A DNA stretch of 64,000 nucleotides from Papilionanthe hookeriana x Papilionanthe teres (taxonomy: Eukaryota; Streptophyta; Magnoliopsida; Asparagales; Orchidaceae), in NCBI GenBank assembly GCA_022702705.1, contig CM040430.1, positions 81,364,227-81,428,226 on the forward strand, written 5' to 3'. A program made the position numbers and the translations under genes. Under the pieces are notes generated by a model. It ran no database searches. It was not told where the DNA came from and saw only the letters and a program-made list of their open reading frames with translations. Below are positions 45,640 through 58,600 of this stretch, in pieces (within the stretch, counting starts at the first letter, position 1; the number at the start of each line of letters is the position of its first letter).

Positions 45640-46364
45640 CGGATCGTCATCGAGAGGAGATTCGGCCGGCAAAGGGTGTGCTCGCGAGGAAGTCTGCTAA
45701 GACTTGTCCCTTTACGGCATGAAGAGGCACGAAAGTTATATCGAATTGCAATAATATCATCGACCATCCGGCAAGTCCGCCGGAAAGTGTTGGACGAGTC
45801 ATCGAGTATTGCAATGAATTAAATTTCGAGATCGAGTTGACCTTATGAGAAAGCATGTAGTGCCCGAGCTTTTGAGAGGCGAAGATCGGGGCCAAACAAT
45901 GCTTTTCAATTGCGGGATACCTTACTTCCGTCGGAAGTAAACGACGACTTAAGTAGTAAAGAGCATTTTCTTTACCCTCATCATTGACTCGGCCAATAGG
46001 GCTCCGAGAGAGTCGTCTAAAGCCGCGGTGTAAAGTATCGGCGGTCTACCCGAGACTCGAGGCTGCTAAGACAAGGAGGTGTCATTAAATATTGTTTAAT
46101 GTCCTCGAAGGCCTTCCGGCATTTCTCTTCCCAAATAAATTTGGCGTCCTTTTTAACTAGTGCCGAGAAAGGCCGACACCTACCTGACAAGTTTGAGATA
46201 AAGCGTCGAAGATATGCCAACTTCCCTTGAAAAGATCGTAGTTGTTTTAAGGTTTTGGTAGGCGGCATTTCTAAGATAGCTTTAATCTTTTCCGGGTCGA
46301 TTTCAATTCCACGATGTCGGACAACGAACCCTAAGAATTTCCGGAGGTGACGCCGAAGGCGCAT
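45640..46364 (-). pseudogene. RT-linked RNase H and connection domain of element D
   Basis: 46364..46017 gives FLGFVVRHRGIEIDPEKIKA, LRSFQGKLAYLRRFISNLSG and FIWEEKCRKAFEDIKQYL. After frame breaks near 46000, ENALYYLSRRLLPTEVRYP and then HYMLSHKVNSISKFNSLQY, RPTLSGGLAGWSMILLQFDI and HAVKGQVLADFLA (45895..45647) follow. These are characteristic of Ty3/gypsy RNase H tails in Tat/Ogre elements. It is broken by at least two frameshifts. Confidence 0.85.
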
Positions 46365-46925
46365 TTTAAGGGATTCATCTTAAGGTTAAATTGTCTTAAT
46401 CGTTCGAAAACAATTCTCAAATCATACAGGTGGTTTTCCTTTACTTTGCTTTTGATGACCACATCGTCCACGTAACATTCGACTTGATTGTGGATGAGAT
46501 CATAAAAAATTCTTGTCATTGCTCTCTGGTAGGTTGCTCCTGCGTTCTTCAGTCCGAATGGCATTACTGTGTAGCAAAATACTCCGATCGGCGTTCTGAA
46601 TGCTGTAAGCTTTTCATCTTCTCGGAGCCATTTTTATCTGGTTGTATCCCGAAGATCCATCCATGAATGAAAATATCTCATGTGTCGAAGCAATGTCGAT
46701 CATCGGTTCCGGGATCGGTAGAGGGAATTCATCCTTTGGACATGCCTTGTTTAAATCTGCGAAGTCCACACGATTCGGATCCGACCATTCTTCTTTTCGA
46801 CCGGTACCACATTGAGCTAACCAAGTCGGGTATTGTTCTTCACGGACAAATCCGGCGTCTATTAGCTTTTTAACTTCGGCTATGACTTGTTCGATTTCTA
46901 GACGCATTCTTCTGGGACCTTGTCC
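46331..46925 (-). pseudogene. reverse transcriptase of element D, broken
   Basis: The open stretch 46907..46614 has EVKKLIDAGFVREEQYPTWL, RVDFADLNKACPKDEFPLP and FMDGSSGYNQIKMAP. 46564..46331 continues with MPFGLKNAGATYQRAM, the catalytic YVDD (CYVDDVVIKSK near 46470) and NLKMNPLKCAFGVTSG. The two parts are joined by a frame break around 46600. The active site is preserved. The motif style (ADLNKACPKD, KMNPLKCAFGV) is that of the Tat/Ogre branch, unlike the Athila-type RTs of A and C. Confidence 0.92.
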
Positions 46926-47039
46926 GACGGGACGAAGTAGGATCCACTCCTAGCTTATGGACTGCAACCTCTGGAGCTAATCCCGGCATCTCGTCATAGT
47001 TCCAAGAAAAACAGTCTTTAAATTCCATTAATAATTTGA

Positions 47040-47627
47040 TTATTTCTTCGGAGTCTTCTTTATTGAGTAAGGAGCTAACAAAGGTAGGTCTAGGCTCTTC
47101 TTAGTACCTAAGTTAACTTCCATTAACTCATCTATCTGTAGATTTGATTTCTTCTTCGAATTCGGTGGAGCGTCTCCAATTTGTAAATCTTCGAGTTCGT
47201 CTGTAGTTTCCATGCAATTTTCATTGGACTTGCAAGTGACAACCAAGCAAAATTCGGTATCGTCAACTGACCCTACTGTGCCGAATCCGAGACCATGCTT
47301 TGAATTGGGTGGACGACCGAAATTATTCCATAATTTTTCAAAATTTTGAGATTGACCTTTTGTCCATTGTCGAGGTAAGAAACCACGTTGAATTAAATTT
47401 TGAACACAGGGAGAGTACCACTCAAAAGGTAATTCCATTAATTTTGATGAAGTGACATCTTCGAATTGTACATTATTTTCAGTTTTGGAGGAAGTAGCAC
47501 CACGGTAGAATTTGATTGGCCTTGCACCATCGTTACGTACCTCTTTGACCACCATACCCTCGATCTTGTTAGAATGGATCGGGGTTAGGGTCATAGTATG
47601 TACGTAGTGGTTAATCTTTTCGTACAT
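47040..47627 (-). CDS. linker segment of element D Gag-Pol (unknown function)
   Basis: A 195-codon open stretch between protease and RT (KIEGMVVKEVRNDGARPIKF, LPFEWYSPCVQNLIQRGFLP, GRPPNSKHGLGFGTVG, then an acidic C-terminal part). No catalytic motif recognised. The unusually long open frame in an otherwise broken gene is notable. Some Ogre elements have an intron near this position; I could not establish one here. Confidence 0.5.
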   Translation of the reverse strand: MYEKINHYVHTMTLTPIHSNKIEGMVVKEVRNDGARPIKFYRGATSSKTENNVQFEDVTSSKLMELPFEWYSPCVQNLIQRGFLPRQWTKGQSQNFEKLWNNFGRPPNSKHGLGFGTVGSVDDTEFCLVVTCKSNENCMETTDELEDLQIGDAPPNSKKKSNLQIDELMEVNLGTKKSLDLPLLAPYSIKKTPKK

Positions 47628-49333
47628 TGATTTGTATTCTTCGTTCTTCTCATCTTCGAGAGAGATCTTGAATTGCGGCTTCTTCGACTTATTGTCGTCG
47701 CTTCTTGTTTGATTTCTTTTTCTTCTTCAGAACTATCTTCCCAATCAACATTGATGGCTGGTTTCCTCTGTCCAACTGTCCTAGCGTCTCTACCACGGCC
47801 TCGTCCCCGGCCTCGACCTCGGATGCGAGTTGTGGAGAAACCTTCACCATCTCGCCGGAAGGGAGTGGTGAGTGACCGTTGGACTAGAACTTCTGGTTCT
47901 TCGTTGTCCTGAACTTTCTTTGCTTCATTTGTTACGGTATCTCCGAAGAAGATTGTTTTCTTTGGCGGTGCATAATAAGCCGCGTCTTCATGGATTCCAA
48001 TCTCATGTACGGAGAATGGTTGCAAGTCACCTTTGATGCACTTGTTCCCCTCCATCGTAATATTTGATGCATCGATGCGAGATGATGGTACCATCCTCGT
48101 TTTCATGTATCCACGGTCGGCCTGACAAAGCGTTGAACGATGTTTCGAATCAATTATGTGAAATTTTGTGGTTGTCTTTGCTAAGTCACCGGTCTTCATC
48201 GATAGCGTTATTGACTCGAGGGCTCTTTCTCCTTTCCGGTTGAATCCTCTTAATAACATTTTGTCGGCCTCGAGCTCACGAGCATCAATTTCCAAGTATG
48301 CTTAGTGTTCGAAGACTCATTATATTGATTGACGCTTCGGATCCACCAATACTCCGGAGAGTGTAAACTTCCCGATTGTAAGCGTAATGTACGATGGTCG
48401 GTTGTGATCTGTCGTCCCAAGTAGTAGGTCATTGTCAGTGAAGGTAACACCTCGATGTTCCTTTAACGAACAAACCTCATCTAAGGAATCTCCAGCCATT
48501 TGAGCTAAGCAAATTTTTGGATCAAGTAAGGCTTTGATCAGAGCTTCTCTCATCTCCTTTGATAAGATGAGAGCATCGTAAATGCTCAGTTTGGCCGGTA
48601 GTTTCCTAAGATGGGCTAGCATGTTGTAGTCCACTTTATTTTCATGCGTCTCGGCTTCTTCTCGAATGGGTATTTCTTCTGCTGGGGTTGGTTCTTCTTG
48701 AACAACCACCTGCTTTCCTTTGTCTTTTGGACCCATTCTCGGAGTTAGAACTCTTCCACTTCTTAAGTTGACTTCTGTAATTTCTTCTGAATCTAGTGTT
48801 GAGCTTGTCGGTGTCTCCTTTTGAATCGGAATGACAGGCTCTTCCGGATTATCCTCAGAATCTGAAGGCTCTATCTCTATCGTGACTAGAGCTCCTCGAA
48901 ACTCGCAGATAGATTCGTTGCTTGTTGAACTCTCGTAGCCTCCTTTATGGATGCCTTCTTTGTTATTTTGCTCGTCGAGATCGTGTATGATTTGAGAATT
49001 GTCGTTGATGTCGAAATCGATATCCGGATTGTCGCTAGTTACGTAATCGTTAGAAATAGTCAAAACGTAGCCAACGCCATCACCCTTATCATTATATGAT
49101 CCCACTGAAGTGAGCAGATAATCATACAAAATCAGAGGTTCGAGGGATTTCTCCCCCGAATCGGAAACAACTATCCTAGGATAAGCAGCCCCTAGTCTAG
49201 CCTTAGGAGTCTCGGTCCTCTCTTCTTCATTGATTTTCTTCTTCTCTTCAATCGTCTCCTGTTGAGGTGGTTCTTCTATCGCAAGTGATAGTACCGACTT
49301 AACAGGTCTCGAACTCTGAATTGAAGCTTGCAC
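47591..49333 (-). pseudogene. protease region of element D, broken
   Basis: 49333..48320 is a 337-codon open stretch, mainly an acidic spacer (DSGEKSLEPLILYDYLLTSV, VNLRSGRVLTPRMGPKDKGK), then YNMLAHLRKLPAKLSIYDAL and the motif GVTFTDNDLLLGTTDHNRPS that marks Tat/Ogre polyproteins. The retropepsin active site should follow at VLVD but a one-base shift occurs there (about 48345), after which ASINIMSLRTLSILG is read in another frame. 48295..47591 continues with LEADKMLLRGFNRKGERAL. A Gly/Arg run (TRIRGRGRGRGRGRD) occurs near 47820. Confidence 0.8.
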
Positions 49334-49354
49334 CGAGGCGGTTTGGATCTTTGT

Positions 49355-51285
49355 CTAAAATCTTTTTGAAGACCTCGTCCGAGCGGTAGTCCATCCATCG
49401 TCGGTCGTATAGGGATCTATCGGAATGATGGGATCGATTAAGATAACATTAACGGAACCTTCTTTACGGGGTTCCTTCATGTACTCCTTCGGGATCGTTA
49501 TATTCCCTTTCCGAAGGTTGTCGTTGAGCCGACTTTTGAAGGTAATGCAATCTTCTATCTTGTGCCCGAAGCATCCGGTGGTAGGGGCAAAAGTTGGGAT
49601 CACCTTTCTTGTTGACTTCTTACGGTCTCTTAGGCTATGGCGATTTGGAAATGCGGAGTCTTCATCGGACTACGGAACATTTTCGGCATCTGCCTCATTT
49701 TTGAATGGATATTCCCCGCTCGAAGCTCCCTTAATGTACGTTGCGGACGAGGCGGTTGTTCATACTGTGGAGATGAGTCGATAGCTGAGCCGGGGTTCTT
49801 CGGTAATCCTGTTGTGGTTGTCGCGGCAGTTCGTTCGGTGGTATTTGCATCGGTTTCTTGCCTTTGTCGAGCTCGCTGCAACGATCCGGATTTCTTTTCA
49901 AAAGTCTTCACGGGTTTTTGCTTGTCAGTCTTGTCGACGAAACTTAATTGCTTCGCCTCTTCTTGCAAGCTTCCGGCCTTGCTTAACAACTTCTCGAAAG
50001 TCTTAATAGTGAATCCTTTGAGGAGAAGTGCTTATCGGGCCGTGAATGCTTTTAAGTAAGATGCTGCTGCATGTTGTTCTTGTAGTTGTGGTTCACACTT
50101 CATGCTTAAGTTCCTCCATCGAAGTATGTAATCCACCAAAGTTTCGTTCGGCCTTTATTTCTCTACCACTAAATCACTATAGTGATGTGGTGCTTGAGCT
50201 CCGGCGAATCGCTTGATGAAGAGGTTCTCTAGTTCGAGAATGTCTTTCACCGAACCATTTGGTAATTCCGCGTACCGGTCGAAGGCGATTCTCGATAGAG
50301 CTGGCGACGAAGCTGTCCGAAGAGTAATGCATCGCTCCGCCGGCATTGCAACAAGCCGGCACGAAAGTGTGCGACATGCTTGTCGGGGGTTCCCGATTCC
50401 GTCGAAGGTCTTGAACGGAGGTGGTACGAAGCCTTTCGGGTATTGGACGACGTCGAATTCTTACGGGTAAGGTCTGCCCGTCCGAATGGATGTCCCGCTC
50501 TTCGATTGTGCTAAGGCTTCTCGCACTTCTTCGTTCCACGAAGTTCTTGATATCCTTTTCGGGGATCATACTTTGTGTTGTATCCTTTTCGGTGATCATC
50601 CCAGTTGACGGATGTAATCTCCTTTCCTCCGTCTATGATGTGAATGACCTCCGGGGGTGTCTCTCTTTGTGGTTGCACTTGACTGCGGAGAGTGGCCGGA
50701 GCTACGGCCATCTCTTCCATCCTTTTCGCCATTTGAGCGATCATGTCGTCTTTCTCCTGAAGTCGCCTTCTCATCGGTTCGGCTCCTCTCTTCTGCGACT
50801 GCGAGGAGCACCTTGCGAGGCGATGAAGCTCGTGTTTCGACCATGTTGATTTCCGCATATTCATCGTCCATGAATTCGGATGAATCGATCTCGTCTCCGA
50901 ACTTTTCTTCTCTTTCTTTTGCCAATCGTCGGATATCGGTTCTCGACTTTTCCATGGCATCTTCTAGCGGGGCTTTCGTGTGTCTTCGCGGTTGTCGTGC
51001 GATAGCTGCCGGGTCCCCTTCTATCGCGGTAGCACTTTCTTCGATTCGAGTCTCTGGCGAGACTTTCTTTCTTGAGATCGTTGTTTCGATCTCAATTGCC
51101 CAGGTAGTGGGACGCCATACCATCCTTCTAGCGACGGAAGGTGCAGGGACCGGATGGTGCATCGACCCGAATGCTTGGAAGGTGGTATCCTCCCTAATCC
51201 GCAATCCCGAGACGACGACGGGCGGACTAGCCTTCATTCTTTTACTTGGCTTTTCGTCATGATGGCGGGTTCTACTCGGGGACAA
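49355..51285 (-). pseudogene. gag of element D, broken
   Basis: From 51285 a charged N-terminal half (SFMDDEYAEINMVETRASSP across frames; AIEGDPAAIARQPRRHTKAP). The capsid core is near 50340..50160 with AFDRYAELPNGSVKDILELE and NLFIKRFAGAQAPHHYSDLV. The knuckle region near 49600..49540 (GCFGHKIEDCITFKSRLND) resembles the Cys/His-type motif (CxFHxxxGHxTxxC) of Tat-type gag, with the first Cys and His lost to a frame change. Many frameshifts. The plus-strand frames overlapping this region are shadows. Confidence 0.78.
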
Positions 51286-51325
51286 GACGGGATTTGGTCG
51301 GCACCCACTTTATCCTTCGTAGAAT

Positions 51326-52096
51326 CTACGATACGGGGCGGTTTTCCTTCTTTGCTAACTTTTCTACCAATGTTTGCGGTCGAGCAAACGACGTAGTTCT
51401 AATCCTTTTCTTGCGGTATCGTTGTAGTATGCGGGGTGAGGCGATGCGGCGGCAATCTTGCGAACATTTTCCTCGTCCTCTGCGGCGGAGAGGGGATGTA
51501 ACACTGCTTCCTCCCAAAGTGGTATGTATTCGAGCGGCGGTGTATATTCGACGGCGGTGTATATTCGAGCGGTTCCGGGATTTCCTCGGGAAAGCAATTT
51601 CGGCGGCTACGGCTTCTCGCGGCGATCCTTCTACTTGTTTCTTCTTTGGGTCCTTGTCGGTGATGAAATCTTTGAAGCTGGACCCGATTTCGAAAACGAA
51701 GGTCTCGCAGAAGATCCGTACCCTCCGCGGTAACGGGTTTACCATAGTCCGGATTTCTTTCCCCTTTAATTTGGCGAAGTCGGGGTAGGTGCGGAAACGA
51801 CTAGACCGGTGGGGGTAGTAAGAACAGGTCCTCCTGCGGACGGTAGTACTCCTCTCGGTCGGGATCCTTTGCGGGGAGGAAACTCTTGGGTCGACCTGAG
51901 GTTGAACTCGAGCGGCGGCTTCTCGGCTTCGGATACCTTGTTCGTCGGTCTGAAGAGGGAGACGTCGGTGATCTTGACATTCGTGTTTTCGAAATCCTTG
52001 TCCGAATCGGATAATCCCATTGTCGGACGGCTCATCCTTATAGACGGCGAAGTCCGGTCCGTTGGTGAAGGAGAAAATCGGCTTTGGGGCTTCCAT
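51326..52096 (-). pseudogene. ORF1-like region upstream of gag in element D
   Basis: From an ATG at 52096 (MEAPKPIFSFTNGPDFAVYK), pieces in two frames follow: SDKDFENTNVKITDVSLFRP, NKVSEAEKPPLEFNLRSTQE, then GKEIRTMVNPLPRRVRIFCE and VFEIGSSFKDFITDKDPKKK. Ogre elements are known to carry an extra ORF between the 5' LTR and gag, and this matches in place. I do not recognise the sequence as a functional family. At least one frameshift. Confidence 0.55.
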
Positions 52097-52606
52097 TTCT
52101 ACGGGGTAGATTACGGTTTGTCGGTCCCGAGTTATGCTTCTTTTCTTTAGGACGAAAAGAAAGGAATTGAAAAAGAGTCCGAACTCATTCTTGTTCATGT
52201 ATTTATAAGAAGGAATCATTTGTTAAAAGAATCATTTATTAGAGGGTTCGTTTATTTAGAACGGAATGTTCAAAGGTGTAGAGAAGGTAAGGAATCCGAT
52301 TCGGAGTTGGAAAGGAAAAGAAGGTCTTATGCGAGACTTCCCGTCTCGAAGGATCACTCCTAAACTAACATTTATTGGGGGTCCGCCCCACCTCGAAAAT
52401 GAGGTAAAAGGATCTCGGAACCTCTCTGTTTATGGGTGTCTAAACGGTGGTTCCTAAATCCGAGAGAATGTTGGTTATAATTGTCGAGGTAGAAATGAAC
52501 ATAGTATTCCAACGGAAAGAAGGGTAGTTTGACCCATTAAGGACATGGATACACTACCGATTTTTTGAAAGAAGAATTATCTGATTATAATGGAGAGAGG
52601 AATGAT
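52097..52606 (-). other. leader between PBS and ORF1-like region, element D
   Basis: No coding signal. It may hold the packaging signal and a splice donor. The open stretch that starts at 52219 begins inside it, but the better start is 52096. Confidence 0.5.
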
Positions 52607-52623
52607 CCCCAGCGGAGTCGCCA
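52607..52623 (-). other. primer-binding site of element D (tRNA-Arg type)
   Basis: Minus strand TGGCGACTCCGCTGGGG, five bases (ATTTC) after the end of the 5' LTR. Its first 11 bases complement the 3' end (CGGAGTCGCCA) of plant tRNA-Arg(ACG) as I recall it. This fixes the element's orientation and agrees with Ogre elements. Confidence 0.85.
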
Positions 52624-52628
52624 GAAAT

Positions 52629-55600
52629 TGTACGGCTTATTTTTAGGTTGTGTGTTTTATTTTGAAAAGGGGTCGCCTAACGAAGTTGTCGGCGAATTTT
52701 TAATTTAATTTAAATAAATAATTTTGAAAAGTAGTATTTGATTTTGAAAATAATTTTAAATTTGAAGGTTTTAAGATATGAGATTAAGCCGATCTCACAT
52801 CCCAAATAGTTTATATAAACGAGCACCGCACCACAAGCCGTGTATCTATCCCTAAGGATAGACACACTGCTTCGACGGTGGGGCTCGATTAAATAAACTA
52901 GAAGATTTGTGACATCCGTTTGGTACGCGAACCAATTTTATAAGTCGAACAAATTCCCTACTTAATATGAAAGCATTAAACGAGGTTTATATTACACGGG
53001 TTCTTTTTAAATTCCCTATAAGGGCGAGCCTCTATAGTTAATTACATCTTAAGTGATGGGAATCACCTAAGAAAACTCTCGATAATAATCAATAATTCTG
53101 CTCTCGAGGATTTGAAAGTTTAAGTTTTTAAGGGATTGAATTTTGGAATTTCAATAGGGAATGGATCAAATTTGGAACATTTTGTTTTGGGAATCCAAAG
53201 GAAGAAAAGTAGGAGAAATCACAGATTCGAAGCGAACTTCGGTAATTTCCTGACTATCCTATTGTTTGGCTTGAGTTTAGGAAAGTCCTAATATTTATTT
53301 AAATGTTTGATCTTGCCAATTTTAATTAATTATGACTTATATTTGTATGATAAAATCAAACAAATAGCCTCGAAGATGTGAGGGTTTATTGTCGTACCGG
53401 ACGACTACCTCGGAATCCTAAGACCGGTTAGGGCTTAATTTGCAATGCAAGTGCCTAACGAAGAGTTGAGGATTTATGTTGCACTAGGCAAACTACCTCG
53501 AAGTCCTATGGCTTTGTTATTTAATTCTAGGAAAGTTTTCTCGAAGTAGACTCGGGTTTTATGCGATGACGATGGCCGTGCTTGCCCACCATGCTCCGAT
53601 CTCCTTGTTGTTGCGGAGGTTCGATTTTAGAAGTCATAAATCGGGGGATGAGAAAAGTGTTTTGGTTTAGAGAAAAATCTTAATTTCCAAGTGTTTTCAA
53701 TATTTTAATTAAAACAAATCTTAAAGTTGATTATAACGACACGGTTAAGATCCACGGTTCCATCCTTCGGCATCATTATTTTTATCGGATTCACTTAGTC
53801 CGGATGAATTTGCTAAACTCAGTTGAATGAGTTCCACACTTTCATTTAGACCGTGGTAAATCCCGTTAGCGACACGTAGGTTACATCATCCGAGGTATTC
53901 CCGATCATCCAACGGGACGTTTTAATTTAGTTGTAATTGTAGTTTTGTGTTCGTGTTTGTGATTAAATTTTGAGTTATTTTATATTTTGAAATGTTGTGG
54001 CGGTGAATTTTATCTTGCAATGACTTTTAACTTAGTTTTGGTTTCGGTTTTAGGGACTATCCTAAAGGTGTGGGTTTTCATGCAACGATTGTTTACCATG
54101 CAAGAAAAGTAAGTGCGATGCGTTTAATGAAATTGCAATAATGTAAATTGCAATAAAGTAAATTGCGATAAAATAAAAGCGTACACGGAGGGTCTTCCCG
54201 TCATCCCAAGCTGCACTTAAAACACAATTAGAATATTTAAGCAAGTTCCTAGGTAAAGGCTAAGGGAAGGGTTATGGTTTTCTACCAAATTCCTAATCCT
54301 ATAGCTAGTCATTTTCTATGACGTCTAGGTTCCTTGTGTTTTGGTTTGAAGACGATTTTCTTCATCGAAGAACAATTAAATTCGATTGTTCTTATAAACA
54401 TCCTATCATATTGAGAAAGTGTTTAAGAATAATCTTAAACATCTTTTCAATATTGCTTAGAATTGTTTTAAGTCCAAATGGATTCAATTACACAAATGAA
54501 TTAATCGTCCAAGAATCTCAAGTTTTGTTATCTTGCTTCGGTGAACTAGGACATTTGAATATCCTATAGGTGAAGTAACATTTCATTTAATATTACGTTT
54601 AGGAGTTATGATAACTAAAGCTTTTGAGGGTAAATTGGTGTTCAAATGGTTTGTGATTTAGTTTAATTTCCATTAATGGGTTTAAATTTGGAATAGTGTT
54701 CAAGTTATTTTAGATTTATTTTGAATTCTTTATGTCTTTGGTGATGTTATATTTGATTGAACTTAATTTAATTTAATTTAATTTAATTTAATTTAATTTA
54801 ATTAAATTTAATTTAATTTATTTAATTTGATTTTATTTATTTAATTTAATTTAATTTAATTTAATTTAATTTAATTCAATTTAGTTTGATTTGATGTTAA
54901 ATTAAATTAATTTGATTTGATTTAATTTTAATTTAATTTGATTTAATTTAATTTAATTTAATTTAATTTAAATTTAATTCATTTAATTTAATTTTTAATT
55001 TGGTTTAACTTAATTTAATTTGGTTTTATTTATTTAATTTAATTTAATTTAATTTAATTTGTTTATTTAATTTAATTTAATTTAATTTAATTTAATTCAA
55101 CTTTTAATTTTAATTTAATTTAATTTAATTTAATTTAATCCAATTTAATTTACTTAATTTAATTTAATTTTTAATTTAATTTAATTTTTTAATTTTAGTT
55201 GAAATTTTTAAAAGAGTTTAATAATTTAATTTTAGTTTAATGATTAAGTCTTTTAATGTTTTGAATTTGAGTTATCATTTTAATTAAGAATTGAATATTA
55301 ATGAGATAATTAATTTAGGGATTTTTAAATTAAAGAATAAATCTCTTCACTAATAATATCCCTATTTTAATAATTCCAATTTTATTATTCTTCCAAATTT
55401 AATCAATTATTTAATTAAGGTTTAATCATTTTAAATTGCTTAATGGGTTTCTACCCTTTAATTATTTAAATTTCAATCATCCAAATCAGATTAGGATCAA
55501 ATATTTTACTTATTAATTTTTTATTAAACCTAAAGTTTTAATTAAGGGTTAAAATTTTAATTACCATTTTGCCCTTTAAGCTTAATAATTTCATAACTCA

Positions 55601-58600
55601 TTAAATTGAACTCGAATGAACTTGAAATTTTTATGTGACTTCACTCATATGTCAATAAAGACATGAGAGGAGAAAATGTGATTTTTACTGTATTTAATTT
55701 ATTTATATAATTATTTTTGGTAGAAAATAGAGATTTCCAAGGAAAATTTAATAACATGACCAAGGGAAAGTTTCTGTCCTTAAGAAAATTAGGGGACATT
55801 CCTAATGACCAGAGGACTACTTGGACCAATTTTGGTGATTTTTTGAATTATATTATTTTTATTATAATTATTTTAAGTTTTGGAGTGTTAATTAATTTAA
55901 AAATAAAATAAATGTTGAAAAATGAATTTTATATTTTTCAAAAATCTCTCTGATATCAAGGAAATCAGAGAATCAAATTTTACAATTTTCTGATTTTTCT
56001 ATGATTTATTATAATTATTTTAGTGAAAATGCTAGAAAATACATTTTTTTAATTTTAAAATTACCCTAGAGCTTTAAAATTTAATATCTCACTAAATAGA
56101 CCTAAGGAAAATATAGGATTTGTTCCTAAGTGATTAAAATTCAAAATGTGACATTTTGGTGAATTTTATTATTTTTGTAATTTTTATTATTTTTTAATTA
56201 TTGAAAATATTAAAATAATATTAAAAATCAACTTTTTTAGAAAATTAAAATTTTAATTTTCTTAAATTTCCCTGATATCAGAGAGGCTCCAAAACCAATT
56301 TGGTGAATTTTTGAAAGATATTTTGAAAGTTATGAATTTTTAAAGTTTAAAATGGATAAATGGCTTAATCAACCGATTTAGTAGAGGCTAACTGAGTCCG
56401 ATTGACTTCAAATTTTTATGGTGGGTTCCTCTCGATCCTAAAGGTCAGTGGAGAATTGATTTCAAGTCAATTTGATGTATGGTTAGCTCTAATTAATTAG
56501 AGATCCATTTTGGGTGTTTAAGCGATTAGGGTTGTTTTAAATGAACTAACTTCAAAACCTATTTTTCCTAGGGTTCTCGGTCACAAGGAACATCACCAAA
56601 TTTTCCTAGAATTTATTTCACAACATGCTTATTTATTGGAATTAAAATACTCGAAAACAGTAACATGAATTTGAAAAATCAATAACTCTTCATAGGGATG
56701 GCCTCGACTTTGGAAAATTCAGGGAATGTTCCCAAATTCGGAGGCTTCAAAAGCCCTATGGTCTCATGCCATGGTGAATTGTATACATGCATGGAGAATT
56801 AAAAATATGCAGAGAGTAAATAAATTATTAAAAATAAAATACTTGATGAAATTAAATAATTTCTTTTCCACATTATTATCCTCTGTTCACTGAACAAGAG
56901 GGTATTTTTATTTTATTTTTCTGATTTCTCTACACAAAGTTATGAATTTTTGAAGTTTAGGGAATTAAATAAATCAGAAAAATCCCTAATTTTCTATTTA
57001 TCCACGCGGCGCCGCGTCGGCCTCGGCGACTCCGAACGCACACGCGTCGCGCTCCCATTCGACGCCGCCATCCGAGTCGGCGGCCCGGGCCCGCGGTTCT
57101 CGTACCGTCTCCCCGATCCGACGTGATCCGCGCCGTCCGTCCGCGCGTGTATTGAATGGACGGCATCCGTTCATCGTCCCCAAGTGTCCTCGCCCGAGAG
57201 CCGTCCACACTAAATCCACTAATATCTCACTCGATACTCGATGGATTCTCATGTTCTTATGCTCTATGGATTCGTCTTGAAGAGACGAACACATCTATAC
57301 GGTGATCGTACATTGAAATTAAAGCATTTGAAATGGAGAATCTCCGGAAGCTCGGGATGAAGAATTAGCTCATACTTTTGCTCGGAGAAGTGTGGCTTTG
57401 ATGCGAGGGTTGTTGCACCTTCGATTGGATCCCAGCAAGCTCCGGATGAAGTCTCTGGTGCAGTGAATTGTCTCAGGTGGGATTTCGACCAAGCTCGATC
57501 ACAAAGCTTGGAGGTCGGAGCAAGCCAGGTGGCTCGGAGATGGGGCTTTTGCTGGTGGACACCCTCCCTCGGTGCGAGTGAAGGTGTAGAACCAATCGAT
57601 TTGGGGATTGGCTCATCGTGGAGAAGTGTCTCGGTTTTGGGCCTAGATTTCGGCTACGAAATTGAGCTCGCGAGAAGAAATGGCGGGGGGATCTCGGTGG
57701 GGATCAAGTGCTCGTGTATGGGGAGGAGTACGGAACAATTTTGGCGAGTTTCCTTAAGGTTTGTTTCGAGCACCTCTCATGGCCGAGAGGGGTGGTGTTT
57801 AAATAGGAGAGGGTGGAGGGCCTCCCGGGGAGAGTTAGGGCTTGGGATCGAGCTGCTCTTGGCAAGAGAAGAACGGCTCCGATGGCCAGCGAGGATGGGG
57901 CGGCTCGGCGGTGAGAATTCCGAGTTGGGCTCACTTGTGAGCTCTCGGCCATGGTGTTTTCCGGCGACCCGGGTGGTCGGCCGGCGAGGCATGGGTCACC
58001 CTCGGGTCCGGGTGGGTCGGGGCTAGAGGTTTGTGCGGTCGATTGGCCATGGACATGTGTAAAGGGTTTGAATCGAAATGGAATGGGAAAGGGCTAGTTT
58101 TGGGTCTAAATGGGTCGACCCTTGGTTTTGGGTTAGGTTCACCCTCCAAGGTCAATTTGGGTTGAAGGGAAAGTCACTTGGATCAGCTTGATTAGTAGGG
58201 TCGAGTCACGATCCAAGTACGATTAAGTCTAAGCATGGTTTAGTGGAGTCATGCAAGTGGTTAATCACTCTTAAGAGAATATGGAAAGGGCCTCCTCCTC
58301 TTGCCATCTTGGGTATGGTGAGGTGGAAAGTAGATTCCATGGCTCTCATGGCTCCCATGTGGCTCATGCATGGCTTCATGGCTCACCTTTGGCTTGGGAA
58401 AGGTGAAGTCAATTTCATGGAAATGAATTTAAGGAAAATTTTGGTATTTAGGGGTGATTTGGCATGAGGCTTGATTTGGAATTATTTGATGATGAATTTA
58501 GGACTTAGGTAATGGCTTTAATTAAGTGGATGGCAAATGGAGATGTCATGTGGGCTTTAGGGTGGATTTTGGGCTTTTTGAAATGGTTTTAGATGGGCTT

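Noticed and set aside
47040..47627. Separate host gene captured between protease and RT of D
   Set aside because: The position, strand and composition fit a normal polyprotein linker, and no known domain is visible.
49425..52150. Many plus-strand open frames over the D gag and ORF1 region
   Set aside because: They are antisense shadows of GC-rich minus-strand coding sequence and show no known domains.
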